DNA of 64,000 nt from Rhodocyclaceae bacterium. Its GTDB lineage: Bacteria; Pseudomonadota; Gammaproteobacteria; Burkholderiales; Rhodocyclaceae. Below are positions 1-10,284 of this stretch, piece by piece (position 1 is the stretch's first letter; each line of letters begins with the position of its first letter). The notes under the pieces were generated by a model. It saw only the letters and a list, made by a program, of their open reading frames with translations, was not told the origin of the DNA and searched no databases. Made by a program: the position numbers and the translations under genes. The DNA lies in NCBI GenBank assembly GCA_019455325.1, contig JACFMQ010000015.1, positions 16,309-80,308 on the forward strand, written 5' to 3'.

Positions 1-1
1 C

Positions 2-334
2 GTCGGCAACCTGAAGAAGGGCGGCAAGTTCGAGGAACTGGCCAAGCAGTCGAAGGACCCCGGTTCCAAGGACAACGGCGGCGACCTCGGCTGGAGTGCC
101 GCGAGCAACTACGTGCCGCCGTTCGCCGAGGCGGTGAGCAAGCTGGAGAAGGGCAAATTCACCGAGACGCCGGTGAAGACGCAGTTCGGCTGGCACGTCA
201 TCCTGCTGGAAGACAGCCGCCCGCTGGAAGCGCCGCCGTTCGATGCGCTCAAGCCGCAGCTCGAACAGCGCGCCAACCAGCAGCTCGTGCAGCGGATGGT
301 CGAGGAGCTGCGGGCGAAGGCGAAGGTGAACTGA
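2..334 (+). CDS. PpiC-type peptidyl-prolyl isomerase, C-terminal part
   Basis: The gene enters from the left edge, so only the last 110 residues are visible. They carry the parvulin (PpiC/SurA rotamase) signature: GGDLGW, followed by a Phe-Ala-Glu-Ala stretch, a KGKFTETPVKTQFGWH segment and VILLED. Such proteins isomerise X-Pro bonds and help fold periplasmic or outer-membrane proteins. The last residues form a charged helix typical of the C-terminus of secreted parvulins. A rho-independent terminator follows 22 bases later, so this is the end of its transcription unit. The N-terminal signal or chaperone part lies outside the window, so the exact subfamily is unknown. Confidence 0.85.
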   Translation, partial: VGNLKKGGKFEELAKQSKDPGSKDNGGDLGWSAASNYVPPFAEAVSKLEKGKFTETPVKTQFGWHVILLEDSRPLEAPPFDALKPQLEQRANQQLVQRMVEELRAKAKVN

Positions 335-356
335 ACGCCTGCCGCGAGGCGAAGGG

Positions 357-382
357 AAAGGCTGCCGCGAGGCGGCCTTTTT
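357..382 (+). terminator. Intrinsic terminator after the PpiC gene
   Basis: A GCCGC-GAG-GCGGC stem, extended by AAAG/CTTT, is followed by a run of T residues. It lies 23 bases past the PpiC stop codon on the same strand. Confidence 0.8.
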
Positions 383-490
383 CGTTCACGCCCGCGTCGA
401 GCGCGCCGGTGCCGGCCACGGCTTGGGAACGCCGGCGTTCGTTTGCGCTCAAGGAACAGATACAGGCTTTCTTTCGTGAAGGATGCAATC

Positions 491-706
491 GTGACCGACC
501 ATCAGATACGCACCGCCATCCGCGCCGGCTGGCCGTTCTTCGGCGTGACCTCGCGCGGCGAAATCCTCGCCCGCTACATCCCGACCGGTCCGGTGTTCCG
601 CTGGACCAGGAACCACGTCATACCGATGCCGCTGCAGGGGAACGACCTGCTCTGGTGGTTGCGGGCGGCGGATGACGATGATTACCCGGAGGCGGAGGGG
701 GAGTAA
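491..706 (+). CDS. Small hypothetical protein (71 aa)
   Basis: No family was recognised. The proposed GTG start at 491 has an AAGGA Shine-Dalgarno-like element 8 bases upstream; in-frame alternatives are GTG 476 and ATG 443. The product would be a compact basic-to-neutral protein rich in Trp and Pro (RAGWPFFGV, FRWTRNHVIP, LLWWLRAA), ending in a strongly acidic tail (DDDDYPEAEGE). It stands alone between a terminator upstream and the convergent amidotransferase gene downstream. Coding is supported by the open frame and ribosome-binding site only. Confidence 0.5.
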   Translation: MTDHQIRTAIRAGWPFFGVTSRGEILARYIPTGPVFRWTRNHVIPMPLQGNDLLWWLRAADDDDYPEAEGE

Positions 707-746
707 CCGGCCAATTGCTGCCGCTGGCCCGGCGGTCAGGCTCGTT

Positions 747-1469
747 TCACTTCTGGTTCTTGTAGTCCAGCATCAATCCATCCAGGAACAGGCACAGCTT
801 GTGGTTCATATCGCGGAAGTCGTGCTCCCGGAGGATTTCGGGTTGCTGAACGAACCTGTGGCCGGCCAGTAAGGGCAATTCCTGTTCAGCTGCCTGAATC
901 AGGAGTTCGACGACTTCCGGCGTGAACTCCATGTGGCATTGAAAGCCATATACCAGGTTCGAGTACTCGACTATTTGCCGGGGGCAGCCTTCGCTATACG
1001 CCAGAATCTTCGCGTCCGGCGTCAGACCGGGCATGTCGTTGTGCCAGTGCCCCACTTCCAGACTGTGTCCGAAATGGCTGAATTTCCGGTTAACCAGCCC
1101 TTCCTCGGTAAGCATGATGGGGAACTTGCCGATCTCCTTCTCCGGGCTGTGGCCGAACTTCGCTCCGAGCGCCTCCCCGATGAGTTGGGAGCCCAGGCAA
1201 ACGCCAAGCACTGCTTTCTGCGCCCTTACACATTCGGCAATCAGCGCCATCTCTGCCCGAGCATCAAAATGCGGGCATTCAGCGATGGTGGTCGCCGGAG
1301 ACTGAGGTCCGCCAAGGACGATCAGAAGGTCTATGCCGTCAGCCGTCTCCGGCAGTGAATCTCCCAGGTAGACCCGAGAAAAGCCGATGGCACAGCCACG
1401 GCTGCTGGCCCAGGTCTCGAATGCTCCGGGAGCTTCAAACGCTTCATGAACTACGAAATGCACGCGCAT
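747..1469 (-). CDS. Class-I glutamine amidotransferase-like protein
   Basis: This 240-residue protein is a free-standing class-I glutamine amidotransferase (GATase1) domain. The nucleophile elbow GVCLGSQL places the catalytic Cys at residue 91; FQCHMEFTPE supplies His179 and Glu181 of the triad; an oxyanion-type GGPQ motif lies near residue 53. Such proteins resemble the glutaminase half of GMP synthase but have no synthetase domain, so the acceptor is unknown. It begins 45 bases after the stop of the Fsr-type transporter on the same strand, so the two are probably co-transcribed. Confidence 0.85.
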   Translation of the reverse strand: MRVHFVVHEAFEAPGAFETWASSRGCAIGFSRVYLGDSLPETADGIDLLIVLGGPQSPATTIAECPHFDARAEMALIAECVRAQKAVLGVCLGSQLIGEALGAKFGHSPEKEIGKFPIMLTEEGLVNRKFSHFGHSLEVGHWHNDMPGLTPDAKILAYSEGCPRQIVEYSNLVYGFQCHMEFTPEVVELLIQAAEQELPLLAGHRFVQQPEILREHDFRDMNHKLCLFLDGLMLDYKNQK

Positions 1470-1514
1470 ATTGTTTCGGCCCTGAATATCGAATCTGTTG
1501 CTGCGGTACCCGTT

Positions 1515-2759
1515 TCAGCGATTCTGCATCTTCTTGCGGATGTTCGGAAGGAAAGCGGTTGCCAGGCCGAGCAGCGGCAGGAAGGAAGTCAGGCCGTAGA
1601 CCCGGACGATCCCGTATCCATCCGCCAACTGTCCGAGTCCTGCCGCACCCACACCGCCGATGCCGAACATCAGACCGAACATCAAACCGGAGACCAGACC
1701 GACACGACCCGGCACAGCCTCTTGGGCATAGACGACCAGCGCTGCGAACGCCGAGGACATCATCAGACCGATCACGCTCGCGAGAACGGCCGTCCAGAAC
1801 AGATTTGCGTACGGTAAGGCCAACGCAAACGGGGCGACGCCGAGGAATGAAACCCAGATCACGGCCTTTCTGCCGATGCGGTCGCCGACCGGGCCGCCGG
1901 CAAAGGTGCCGATGGCCACGGAAGCCAGGAAAACGAACAGGAAGATCTGGCTCTCCCGGACATCCAGCCCGAATCGTTCAATCAGGTAAAAAGTGAAGTA
2001 GTTGGTAAAAGACGCGATATAGACGAATTTCGCAAACATCAGGACACAGATGACGGCAACGGCTCGAATGACGCCGGAACGGCCGAGCCCTTCCATCGGG
2101 TGGCGCGTCAATCTTTTCGATTGAACATGTCCGTGCGTGAGTGTCCATCTGGTGAGGCGAAACAGCACGGCGACAGCAATCAAGGCCGCCACCATGAACC
2201 AGGCCACCGCCGACTGTCCATGCGGGATGACGATGGCTGCGGTGAGCAGCGGGCCGATCGCCGAGCCGGCATTGCCCCCCACCTGGAAGGTCGATTGCGC
2301 CGTTCCGAAGCGACCGCCGGACGCCAGCCGGGCCACCCGCGATGCTTCCGGGTGGAAGGTTGCCGACCCGATGCCGACAACCGCGGCAGCGACGAGCAGC
2401 ATGGGATAGCTGCCTGCCGTGGCCAGGAGCGCAATGCCCAGCAAGGTCACGATCATCCCGGAGGGGAGCAGGTAAGGCTTGGGGTGTCTATCGGTGTAGA
2501 GACCGACCCAGGGTTGCAACAGGGAAGCGGTCACCTGATAGGTGAGCGCAATCATGCCGATCTCGCTGAAATTGAGCGAAAACTGCGCCTTCAGCATCGG
2601 GTAGATGGCAGGCAACATCGCCTGGATCAGGTCATTCAGCAGGTGCGCGAACGCGGCCGCACCGACGATACGCACGAAAAAGGTCGCTTTCTCGGGCGCT
2701 ACCGTCGATGTCGCAGGCGAGACAGGCGTGTTGTCGAGGACTGCTGTCTTGGTCGTCAT
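1515..2759 (-). CDS. fsr: MFS efflux transporter, fosmidomycin-resistance (Fsr) family
   Basis: The product is a 414-residue, 12-helix major facilitator superfamily protein. It matches remembered E. coli Fsr features closely: HLLNDLIQAMLPAIYP in helix 1, GIGSATFHPEASRVAR between helices 4 and 5, FQVGGNAGSAIGP, GGPVGDRIGRK in the central loop and VYAQEAVPGRVG near the C-terminus. Fsr exports fosmidomycin and related compounds; the natural substrate here is unknown. The ATG at 2759 was chosen because the frame upstream lacks transporter character and runs into the divergent regulator. An AraC regulator is transcribed divergently and an amidotransferase gene follows, suggesting a small regulated efflux unit. 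Confidence 0.88.
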   Translation of the reverse strand: MTTKTAVLDNTPVSPATSTVAPEKATFFVRIVGAAAFAHLLNDLIQAMLPAIYPMLKAQFSLNFSEIGMIALTYQVTASLLQPWVGLYTDRHPKPYLLPSGMIVTLLGIALLATAGSYPMLLVAAAVVGIGSATFHPEASRVARLASGGRFGTAQSTFQVGGNAGSAIGPLLTAAIVIPHGQSAVAWFMVAALIAVAVLFRLTRWTLTHGHVQSKRLTRHPMEGLGRSGVIRAVAVICVLMFAKFVYIASFTNYFTFYLIERFGLDVRESQIFLFVFLASVAIGTFAGGPVGDRIGRKAVIWVSFLGVAPFALALPYANLFWTAVLASVIGLMMSSAFAALVVYAQEAVPGRVGLVSGLMFGLMFGIGGVGAAGLGQLADGYGIVRVYGLTSFLPLLGLATAFLPNIRKKMQNR

Positions 2760-2883
2760 AGGTCGTTCACCGAATGCAGCTTGCTGACTGAAGGTGCGCG
2801 CCAGGCACCAACAGGCATCCAGTGTAGGAGGAGTACGACAGGCCGTCTCGCGCCAACCTGCCGAAAGATGTAGAATTTCTGCC

Positions 2884-3657
2884 ATGCCAGTACAAGCGTC
2901 CAACAAGTACCAGAACTTCCACGACCTGCCACGCTTGTTGGTTGCCATGGAAAACATGTGGCCCACCGGCGCATCGACCGGATGGCACGCGCACCCGAGA
3001 GGACAGCTCCTCTACGCCATCAAGGGCGTGATGATCGTTCAATCGGATGCAGGGACTTGGGTGGTTCCCCCGAATCGCGCACTCTGGATGGTGCCCGGCC
3101 TGCGTCACAACGTCACGATGTCCGGTGACGTGGAGATGCGCACGGCCTACATCGATTCGAACCTGATTCAGAACCTTCCCGGGCAGACGTGCGTCATCAA
3201 TGTATCCCCGCTCCTGCGGGAACTATTGGTGGAAGCCGTCCGAATCCCCTTGAACAGCGAGATCAGCCCGAGAGACGAGCGACTCGTTGGCCTGCTGATC
3301 GACGAGATGAAAGCTTCAAGCGCCATTCCCCTGCATTTGCCGATGCCGAGTGACCCGCGGCTTGCGACCCTGTGCCAATCGCTGATCGAGCAGCCGGCTG
3401 ACCGCTCGAGCGCGAAGACGTGGGCCGAAGCGATAGGCATGGGGGAAAGAACGCTTCACCGGCTGTTCTCCCAAGAGACAGGGATGACATTCTCACAATG
3501 GCGCGAGCAGGCCAGGCTTTTGTCAGCCCTCAGGGAAATTGCAGAAGGAAAGAAGGGGATCGAGGTTGCCTTCAATTGTGGATACGCCAGCCAAAGCGCC
3601 TTCTCTGCGATGTTCCGGCGCCACTTCGGCGTATCGCCATCGGCGTTTTACCGTTAG
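2884..3657 (+). CDS. AraC-family transcriptional regulator
   Basis: This 257-residue protein has an N-terminal cupin-like sensor domain (WHAHPRGQLLYAIKG, VVPPNRALWMVPG, HNVTMSG) and a C-terminal AraC DNA-binding domain with two helix-turn-helix units (WAEAIGMGERTLHRLFSQETG and VAFNCGYASQSAFSAMFRRHFGVSPSAFYR). It is divergent from the Fsr-type transporter, its most likely target. A TAGAAT -10 element at 2871-2876 ends only 7 bases before the ATG, so the transcript may be leaderless. A longer frame begins at 2794 but would overlap the divergent promoter region. Confidence 0.9.
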   Translation: MPVQASNKYQNFHDLPRLLVAMENMWPTGASTGWHAHPRGQLLYAIKGVMIVQSDAGTWVVPPNRALWMVPGLRHNVTMSGDVEMRTAYIDSNLIQNLPGQTCVINVSPLLRELLVEAVRIPLNSEISPRDERLVGLLIDEMKASSAIPLHLPMPSDPRLATLCQSLIEQPADRSSAKTWAEAIGMGERTLHRLFSQETGMTFSQWREQARLLSALREIAEGKKGIEVAFNCGYASQSAFSAMFRRHFGVSPSAFYR

Positions 3658-3690
3658 GTCTGCAGACGGCCTGTACGCCTGGCTTGGGTC

Positions 3691-3735
3691 GATGAATGAA
3701 AAGGGCTGCCACCGGCAGCCTTCTTTTCATTCATC
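3691..3735. terminator. Bidirectional intrinsic terminator between the AraC gene and purL
   Basis: Near-perfect inverted repeat: AAAAGGGCTGCC on the left and GGCAGCCTTCTTTT on the right of a 3-base loop, extended outward by GATGAATG/CATTCATC. A-tract on one side and T-tract on the other allow termination of both converging units. Confidence 0.85.
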
Positions 3736-3757
3736 GCCCGCAAGACGATTCCGCCCT

Positions 3758-6700
3758 CTACCCCACCCACTTCCGCGCATTGCGGAACATGCGCAGCCAC
3801 GGCGAATCCTCGCCGAGGTCCGCCGGGTGCCAGGACATCTGCACCGTGCGGAACACCCGCTCCGGGTGCGGCATCATGATCGTGAAGCGGCCATCCGCGG
3901 TGGTCACGCCGGTGAGACCCTGCGGCGAGCCGTTCGGGTTGTACGGATAGACCTCGGTGGCGTTGCCGGCGTTGTCGAGGTAGCGCATCGCCACGAGCGC
4001 GCGGCCGACATCGCCGGTCTCCGAGAAGTCGGCGCGGCCCTCGCCGTGCGAGACGACCACCGGCAGGCGGCTCCCCGCCATGCCGGCGAAGAAGATCGAC
4101 GGCGATTCCGGCACCTCGACCATGGTGAAGCGCGCCTCGAACTGCTCGACGCGGTTCCTGACGAAGCGCGGCCAGTGTTCGGCGCCCGGCACCAGCGTCT
4201 TGAGCGCGCTCATCATCTGGCAGCCGTTGCAGACGCCGAGCGCGAAGGTGTCCGGGCGGGCGAAGAAGGCGGAAAACTCGTCGCGCGCGCGGCCGTTGAA
4301 GAGGATGGTGCGCGCCCAGCCCTGGCCGGCGCCGAGCACGTCGCCGTAGGAGAAGCCGCCGCAGGCCACCGCGCCCTTGAAGTCCTTGAGGAAGACGCGG
4401 CCGGCGAGGATGTCGCTCATGTGCACGTCCACCGCCGTGAAGCCGGCGCGGTCGAAGGCGGCGGCCATCTCGACGTGGCCGTTCACGCCCTGCTCGCGCA
4501 GGATCGCCACCTGCGGGCGCACGCCGGTGGCAATGAACGGCGCAGCGACGTCCTCGGCCGCATCGAAGCTCAGGTTCACCGACAGGCCCTTGTCGCCGGC
4601 ATCCAGAATGCGGTCGTATTCCTGCTGCGCGCATTCCGGATCGTCGCGCAGCGACTGCATGCGGTAGCTGGTCTCCGACCAGGCGCGCTGCAGATCGACG
4701 CGCTTCTCGCGCAGCACGGCCCTGGCGTTGCGGATGACGCGCAGTTCGTCCCACGGATTCGGGTAGCCGACGAAGGTCGCGCAGGCGCCCAGCCCGGCGG
4801 CGCGCAGCACGCCCATCGCCGCCTCGCGGTCCTTGCGGCGGATCTGCACGACGGCGCCGAGTTCCTCGTTGAACAGCGCGCGCATCAGCATCTCGAAGGA
4901 GCGGCCGCCGAGCAGCTCGGGCTTCTTCTCGTTGCCGTCGACGTCGGCCATCAGCGGGTCGTAGCACAGCCCGTCGAGGTCGAGCGAGACGCCGCAGCGC
5001 GCGGCGAAGGCCATCTCGGCGACGGCGGCGAAGAGGCCGCCGTCGGAGCGGTCGTGGTAGGCGAGCAGCAGGTCGTCGGCGGCGAGCTGGCGCACGGCAC
5101 CGAAGAAGGCGGCGAGCCGCTGCGGTTCGTCGACGTCGGGCGCGTCCGAGCCGGTGGCGTTGTACACCTGCGCCAGCGCCGAGCCGCCGATGCGGTTCTT
5201 GCCTGCGCCGAGGTCGATCAGCAGCAGGTCGGTCTCGCCGGCGTCGAGCACCAGTTGCGGCGTCAGCGTGCGGCGCGCGTCCGAGACGCGGGCGAAGGCC
5301 GTGACGATCAAGGAGAGCGGCGACACCACCTGCTTCTTCTCGCCGCCGTCGTCCCAGGCCGTGCGCATGGACAGCGAATCCTTGCCGACCGGGATCGATA
5401 CGCCGATCTTCCGGCACAGGTCGGAGACCGCGCGCACCGTGTCGAACAGGCGCGCGTCCTCGCCCGGCGCGCCGGCCGCGGCCATCCAGTTGGCCGAGAG
5501 CTTGACGTCGCCGAGCCGGTCGACGTTCGCCGCGGCGACGTTGGTGATCGCCTCGCCGACCGCCATGCGGCCGGAGGCCGGCGCGTCGAGCACGGCGAGC
5601 GGCGTGCGCTCGCCCATGGCGAAGGCTTCGCCGACGTAGCCCTGAAAGCCCATCAGCGTCACCGCCACGTCGGCCACCGGCACCTGCCACGGGCCGACCA
5701 TCTGGTCGCGCGCAGTGAGGCCGCCGACGCTGCGGTCGCCGATGGAAATAAGGAAGGTCTTGTCGGCCACCGCCGGCAGGCGCAGCACGCGGTAGGCGGC
5801 GTCCTTCAGTTCGAGCGCGGCGACGTCGAGCGGCACGCTCGCCGGCGGCAGGTGCGCGACCGTGCGCGTCATGCGCGGCGGCTTGCCCAGGAGCGCGTCC
5901 ATGTCCATGTCCACCGGCCGGTTGCCGAAGTGGCGGTCGGCGACGATCAGGCGCGTCTCCGCCGTGGCCTGGCCGACGACGGCGAACGGGCAGCGCTCGC
6001 GCTCGCACATCAGCGCGAACTCTTCGAGCCGCGACGGCGGAATCGCCAGCACGTAGCGTTCCTGCGCCTCGTTGCACCAGATCTCGGCCGGCGACATGCC
6101 CGGCTCCTCGATCTTCACCTCGCGCAGCTCGAAATGCGCGCCGACGCCCGCCCCATGCGCCAGTTCCGGCAGCGCGTTGGAGATGCCGCCGGCGCCGACG
6201 TCGTGGATCGACAGGATCGGGTTGCCGTCGCCCGGCGCCGCCGGATCGTTCTGCGGCACGCCCATCTGCCAGCAGCGGTCGATGACTTCCTGCGCGCGCC
6301 GCTGGATTTCCGGGTTGCCGCGCTGCACCGAGGCGAAATCGAGGTCCTCGGTGTTGCTGCCGGTGCTCATCGACGAGGCGGCGCCGCCGCCCAGGCCGAT
6401 CAGCATGCCCGGCCCGCCGAGCTGGATGAGCAGCGTGCCGGCCGGGAAAGTCGGCGCCTTGAACGCCTGCCCGGCCTGGATGCTGCCGAGGCCGCCGGCG
6501 ATCATGATCGGCTTGTGGTAGCCCTTCACTTCGTCGCCGACCTGCTGCTCGTAGGTGCGGAAGTAGCCGGTGAGGTTCGGCCGGCCGAACTCGTTGTTGA
6601 AGGCGGCAGCGCCGATCGGCCCCTCGATCATGATCGACAGCGCGGACGCGATGCGCGACGGCCGGCCGATGCTCTTCTCCCACGGCTGCGGCGCGTCCGG

Positions 6701-7720
6701 GATGTTCAGGTTGGAGACGGTGAAGCCGCACAGGCCGGCCTTCGGCTTCGAGCCGCGGCCGGTGGCGCCCTCGTCGCGGATCTCGCCGCCGGAGCCGGTC
6801 GAGGCGCCGGGAAAGGGCGAGATCGCCGTCGGGTGGTTGTGCGTCTCGACCTTCATCAGGATGTGCGTCGGCTCCTCGCGGTAGCCGTAGCGGCCGCGCG
6901 CGTCCGGGTAGAAGCGCGGGATCGTCGCGCCCTCGATCACCGAGGCGTTGTCCGAGTAGGCGACGACGGTGCCCGCCGGATGCGCCTGGTGCGTCTCGCG
7001 GATCATGCCGAACAGCGTCTCTGCCTTCTTCTCGCCGTCGATCACCCACGAGGCGTTGAAGATCTTGTGCCGGCAGTGCTCGGAGTTGGCCTGCGCGAAC
7101 ATCATCAGCTCGACGTCGGTCGGGTTGCGGCCGGCCTTCGTGAAGATGTCGAGCAGGTAGTCGATCTCGTCCTCGGAGAGCGCCAGCCCGAGCCGGCCGT
7201 TGGCCTCGACCAGCGCCGCGCGGCCGCCGGCGAGCGCGTCGACGGTGGCCAGCGGCTTCGGCGCGAAGTGGCGGAAGAGTTCGGCGGTTTCGGCGAAGTC
7301 GGCCATCACCGATTCGGTCATGCGGTCGTGCAGCAGGCCGGCGATGCGGCGCCGCGCGTCGTCCGGGAAATCCTTGCCGGCGACGCGGAAGGCGATGCCG
7401 CGCTCGATCCGCTCGACGGCGTCGAAGCCGCAGTTCCACGCGATGTCGGTGGCCTTCGACGACCACGGCGAGATGGTGCCGACGCGCGGCACGACGAGGA
7501 ACAGCGCGCCGGCACCATCTTCTTCGGGCCGCGCTTCAAGCAGCGCCGCCAGCCCCTGCCGCGCCTCGTCCGAGAGCGGCGAGCGCAGCGCGACGAAGTG
7601 CCAGTAGTCCGCGGTCACGCCAATGATGCCGGGAACCGCGGCGGCCAGCGTCTGCCGGAGCCGCTGCAGGCGGAAAGCAGAAAAGGCGGGGGCGCCGCGA
7701 AGGAAGGAAATCTGGGCCAT
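3758..7720 (-). CDS. purL: Phosphoribosylformylglycinamidine synthase
   Basis: This 1320-residue protein is the large, single-chain PurL of purine biosynthesis. It converts FGAR, glutamine and ATP to FGAM in the cytoplasm. Visible parts are the N-terminal PurS-like region, the AIR-synthase-type ATP domains ([27 protein letters not shown] is the diagnostic stretch, broken here only for orientation), a second half with KDSLSMRT, and a C-terminal glutaminase with [12 protein letters not shown] and PHPERVFRT. Length fits the gammaproteobacterial/betaproteobacterial type (about 1300). ATG 7720 begins [14 protein letters not shown], the usual PurL N-terminus; 16 further in-frame upstream codons look non-native. 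A diguanylate cyclase gene ends 79 bases upstream. Confidence 0.96.
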   Translation of the reverse strand: MAQISFLRGAPAFSAFRLQRLRQTLAAAVPGIIGVTADYWHFVALRSPLSDEARQGLAALLEARPEEDGAGALFLVVPRVGTISPWSSKATDIAWNCGFDAVERIERGIAFRVAGKDFPDDARRRIAGLLHDRMTESVMADFAETAELFRHFAPKPLATVDALAGGRAALVEANGRLGLALSEDEIDYLLDIFTKAGRNPTDVELMMFAQANSEHCRHKIFNASWVIDGEKKAETLFGMIRETHQAHPAGTVVAYSDNASVIEGATIPRFYPDARGRYGYREEPTHILMKVETHNHPTAISPFPGASTGSGGEIRDEGATGRGSKPKAGLCGFTVSNLNIPDAPQPWEKSIGRPSRIASALSIMIEGPIGAAAFNNEFGRPNLTGYFRTYEQQVGDEVKGYHKPIMIAGGLGSIQAGQAFKAPTFPAGTLLIQLGGPGMLIGLGGGAASSMSTGSNTEDLDFASVQRGNPEIQRRAQEVIDRCWQMGVPQNDPAAPGDGNPILSIHDVGAGGISNALPELAHGAGVGAHFELREVKIEEPGMSPAEIWCNEAQERYVLAIPPSRLEEFALMCERERCPFAVVGQATAETRLIVADRHFGNRPVDMDMDALLGKPPRMTRTVAHLPPASVPLDVAALELKDAAYRVLRLPAVADKTFLISIGDRSVGGLTARDQMVGPWQVPVADVAVTLMGFQGYVGEAFAMGERTPLAVLDAPASGRMAVGEAITNVAAANVDRLGDVKLSANWMAAAGAPGEDARLFDTVRAVSDLCRKIGVSIPVGKDSLSMRTAWDDGGEKKQVVSPLSLIVTAFARVSDARRTLTPQLVLDAGETDLLLIDLGAGKNRIGGSALAQVYNATGSDAPDVDEPQRLAAFFGAVRQLAADDLLLAYHDRSDGGLFAAVAEMAFAARCGVSLDLDGLCYDPLMADVDGNEKKPELLGGRSFEMLMRALFNEELGAVVQIRRKDREAAMGVLRAAGLGACATFVGYPNPWDELRVIRNARAVLREKRVDLQRAWSETSYRMQSLRDDPECAQQEYDRILDAGDKGLSVNLSFDAAEDVAAPFIATGVRPQVAILREQGVNGHVEMAAAFDRAGFTAVDVHMSDILAGRVFLKDFKGAVACGGFSYGDVLGAGQGWARTILFNGRARDEFSAFFARPDTFALGVCNGCQMMSALKTLVPGAEHWPRFVRNRVEQFEARFTMVEVPESPSIFFAGMAGSRLPVVVSHGEGRADFSETGDVGRALVAMRYLDNAGNATEVYPYNPNGSPQGLTGVTTADGRFTIMMPHPERVFRTVQMSWHPADLGEDSPWLRMFRNARKWVG

Positions 7721-7799
7721 GGCGGAAACGGCGGAGATGCCGGAAAAAGGGATTCGGAGAGGCGGCAATTATAGCCGAGAGCGGCCCCGCCCCGCCGCC

Positions 7800-9320
7800 T
7801 CAGGAACGGGCATGGCGCTCGCCGGCGGCGCGGACGACGACGCGGTTGCGGCCGGAAGCCTTGGCCGTGTGCAGCGCGGCGTCGGCGCGCGCGAGCAGGG
7901 CGTCGACCGAGGCGTCGTCGGCCGCGCCCTGGGTGACGCCGACGCTGACCGTGAAGCGGACCGTGCCGTGCTCGGTCTCGATGGCGATGCCGGCGATGGC
8001 GCCGCGGATGCGCTCGGCGACGATCTCCGCCTGCTCGGCGCGCGTGCCCGGCAGCAGGACGGCGAACTCCTCGCCGCCGAGGCGGCCGATGGCGTCCATC
8101 TCGCGCAGGCAGCGCGCCGCCGTCCGGACCAGGGCGCGCAGCGCCTCGTCGCCGACGGCGTGGCCGTAGCCGTCGTTGATCTGCTTGAAGAAGTCGAGAT
8201 CGACGACCATCAGCGACAGCAGCGTATCGTGCCGGCGGTCGCGGGCGAATTCGCGGTAGAGCAGCGACAGGAAGTGATGGCGGTTGTAGGCGCCGGTCGT
8301 CGGGTCGGTGGTCGCCAGGCGCTGCAGCTCGGCGTCGCGCGTCGCCAGCTCGACGCGCGCGCGCGCCAGGCGCGAGGCGAGGAGCAGCGCGGCGGCGCTG
8401 ACGCCGCCGGCGAACAGCGCGACGATCAGCGCCTGCCGCCGCCACTGGCCGAGGACGTCGTCGGCGGGGACCGACACCGCAAGCACCAGCGGCAGGTCGC
8501 CGAGCGCGGCATAGCCGACGTACTTCTCCTGCGCGTCGGTCGTCGCCCGCGCGATGTGGCCGAAGCCGCGCTCGGCGCGCGGCAGCAGCTCGCGATAGAG
8601 CTCGCCGCCGGCCATCGAGCGGCCGATCAGGCGCTCGTCGTGCGGGGTACGGGCGAGGAGCACGCCGTCGCGGCGCATCAGCGCGACGGCGCCGTTCGGC
8701 CGCATGCGCACCTCCTCGTAGAGCGAGAGGAGCGCCGACAGCTCGACGGTGGCGACCAGCGCGGCGGCCTCCGGCCGCCCCTGCGTCAGCCGGTGCGCGA
8801 CCGGGATCCGCCAGACGCCGTTCGGCCCGCTCGCCTGCGGCGCGCCGACGTGGAAGTGCCGCAGGTCGCCGCCGACGGCGGCGCGGAAGAAGTCGTCGTC
8901 GCCGAGCGGCCGCTCGCCGGCCGAGCGCGGCAGGAGCGTGCCGTCGCCGGTCGCCAGCCGGATGTCGACGGCGTTGCCGGAGCGCCGGCGGAAGTCGTCG
9001 ATCAGGCGCTGGAAGCCGGCGTCGCTGCGCGGGTCGCGCTGCGGGTTGTCGGCGATCCACTGGTCGGCGACGCCGAGGAAGAGGTCGACCGTGCGGAACA
9101 GGCGGCGCGTCTGCTCCTCGGCCGCGTGGTTCAGGCCGCGGAGGATCCGCTCGGCGCCGGTGATGGCCTCCTGGCGGGCGCCGACCGTCCAGTAGGCGAC
9201 GAAGGACCAGAGGAGGACGAGGAACAGCGCCGCCGCCGCGAAAACCGGGCGCGCCGCGCGCGCGGCGGCGGGCGCGGCGTTTCCTGCGGAGGGTCCGGCG
9301 ATGGGCGGCGGGGCGGGCAT
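7800..9320 (-). CDS. Membrane-bound diguanylate cyclase with periplasmic Cache-type sensor
   Basis: This 506-residue protein has an N-terminal membrane helix (about 25-47), a long periplasmic region of double-Cache type (about 48-280), a second helix (VALFAGGVSAAALLLASRL) and a C-terminal GGDEF domain. The active-site motif is GGEEF, and an RxxD inhibitory I-site (REMD) lies five residues before it, so both cyclase activity and product inhibition are expected. It would make c-di-GMP in response to a periplasmic ligand. The ATG at 9320 was preferred over one 12 codons upstream. It is divergent from the thioredoxin-like gene. Confidence 0.9.
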   Translation of the reverse strand: MPAPPPIAGPSAGNAAPAAARAARPVFAAAALFLVLLWSFVAYWTVGARQEAITGAERILRGLNHAAEEQTRRLFRTVDLFLGVADQWIADNPQRDPRSDAGFQRLIDDFRRRSGNAVDIRLATGDGTLLPRSAGERPLGDDDFFRAAVGGDLRHFHVGAPQASGPNGVWRIPVAHRLTQGRPEAAALVATVELSALLSLYEEVRMRPNGAVALMRRDGVLLARTPHDERLIGRSMAGGELYRELLPRAERGFGHIARATTDAQEKYVGYAALGDLPLVLAVSVPADDVLGQWRRQALIVALFAGGVSAAALLLASRLARARVELATRDAELQRLATTDPTTGAYNRHHFLSLLYREFARDRRHDTLLSLMVVDLDFFKQINDGYGHAVGDEALRALVRTAARCLREMDAIGRLGGEEFAVLLPGTRAEQAEIVAERIRGAIAGIAIETEHGTVRFTVSVGVTQGAADDASVDALLARADAALHTAKASGRNRVVVRAAGERHARS

Positions 9321-9432
9321 GGAAAGGATTCTAGCCCGAAACCATGGCGACGGCATGGCCTTGCCGAAGCCGCGGGCGATGGCCGGCGAATGCGCGATAA
9401 TCGGGTCTTTCAGCGAACGGGACGAAGAACCG

Positions 9433-10284
9433 ATGAGCCAGTTTTCCTACGATGTCGGTCTCGACAATTTTCAGAGCGGCGTACTCGAAGCCTCGCGCAC
9501 GGCGCCGGTGGTGGTCGATTTCTGGGCACCATGGTGCCAGCCCTGTCAGACGCTCAAGCCGCTGCTCGAAAAGCTGGCCGAGGAATACGGCGGCCGCTTC
9601 CTGCTGGCCAAGGTGAACGCCGACGAATACCCGGAGATCGCGCAGCAGTTCGGCGTACGCAGCATCCCGGCGGTGAAGGTGGTGTTCGACGGCCGCCTCG
9701 TCGACGAGTTCACCGGCGCGCTGCCGGAGGCCGAGCTGCGCGCCTTCATCGACCGCCTGACGCCGTCGCCGGCCGACCCGCTGCGCGAAGAGGCGGCGGC
9801 GCTCGCCGCCGAGGGCCGCAGCGAGGAGGCGCTGGCCTGCCTGGCCGAGGCCGGCCGGCTCGACCCGGCGAACGAGGCGGTACGCCTCGACGCCGCCGAG
9901 CTGCTGCTCGAACTCGGCCGCGGCGACGAGGCTCACGCCCTGCTCGGCGCCGACTTCGTCCAGGAGGCCGAACGCGCCGAGGCGCTGAAAAAGCGCCTCG
10001 AACTGGCCGAGACGAAGGTGGACACCGCGGCCCTCGACGCGCGGCTGGCCGCCGACGCCAATGACCACGCGGCGCGCCTCGAACGCGCGCGCGCGCTGGC
10101 CGGCGCCGGCCGCTACCGCGAGGCGCTGGAGGACGCCATGGAGGTGGTCCGCCGCGACCGCTTCCACGACGAGGGCGCCGGCCGCAAGGCGATGCTCGAA
10201 CTGTTCGCCCTGCTCGCCGGCAGCGAGCAGTACGACGACCTCGTGCGCGAATACCGGCGCGCGCTGTCGACGGCGCTGAACTAG
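9433..10284 (+). CDS. cnoX: Thioredoxin-TPR co-chaperone, CnoX/YbbN-like
   Basis: This 283-residue protein starts with a thioredoxin fold (FWAPWCQPCQTLKPLLEKL, active site Cys35-Gln-Pro-Cys38; cis-Pro in RSIPAV) and continues with TPR-like helices of the YbbN type (RLDPANEAVRLDAAELLLELGRGDEA and two later repeats). YbbN/CnoX proteins protect substrates under oxidative stress and hand them to GroEL or DnaK. E. coli CnoX lacks the first Cys, whereas this protein keeps CxxC and may be redox-active. An ATAAT element about 30 bases upstream may be its -10. The stop codon overlaps the stop of the convergent GGDEF-EAL gene within CTAG. Confidence 0.9.
   Translation: MSQFSYDVGLDNFQSGVLEASRTAPVVVDFWAPWCQPCQTLKPLLEKLAEEYGGRFLLAKVNADEYPEIAQQFGVRSIPAVKVVFDGRLVDEFTGALPEAELRAFIDRLTPSPADPLREEAAALAAEGRSEEALACLAEAGRLDPANEAVRLDAAELLLELGRGDEAHALLGADFVQEAERAEALKKRLELAETKVDTAALDARLAADANDHAARLERARALAGAGRYREALEDAMEVVRRDRFHDEGAGRKAMLELFALLAGSEQYDDLVREYRRALSTALN

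Noticed and set aside
3539-7774. Very long plus-strand open frame opposite purL
   Set aside because: It is antisense to purL, is Arg/Ala/His-rich as expected from GC-rich shadow frames, and shows no protein family pattern.
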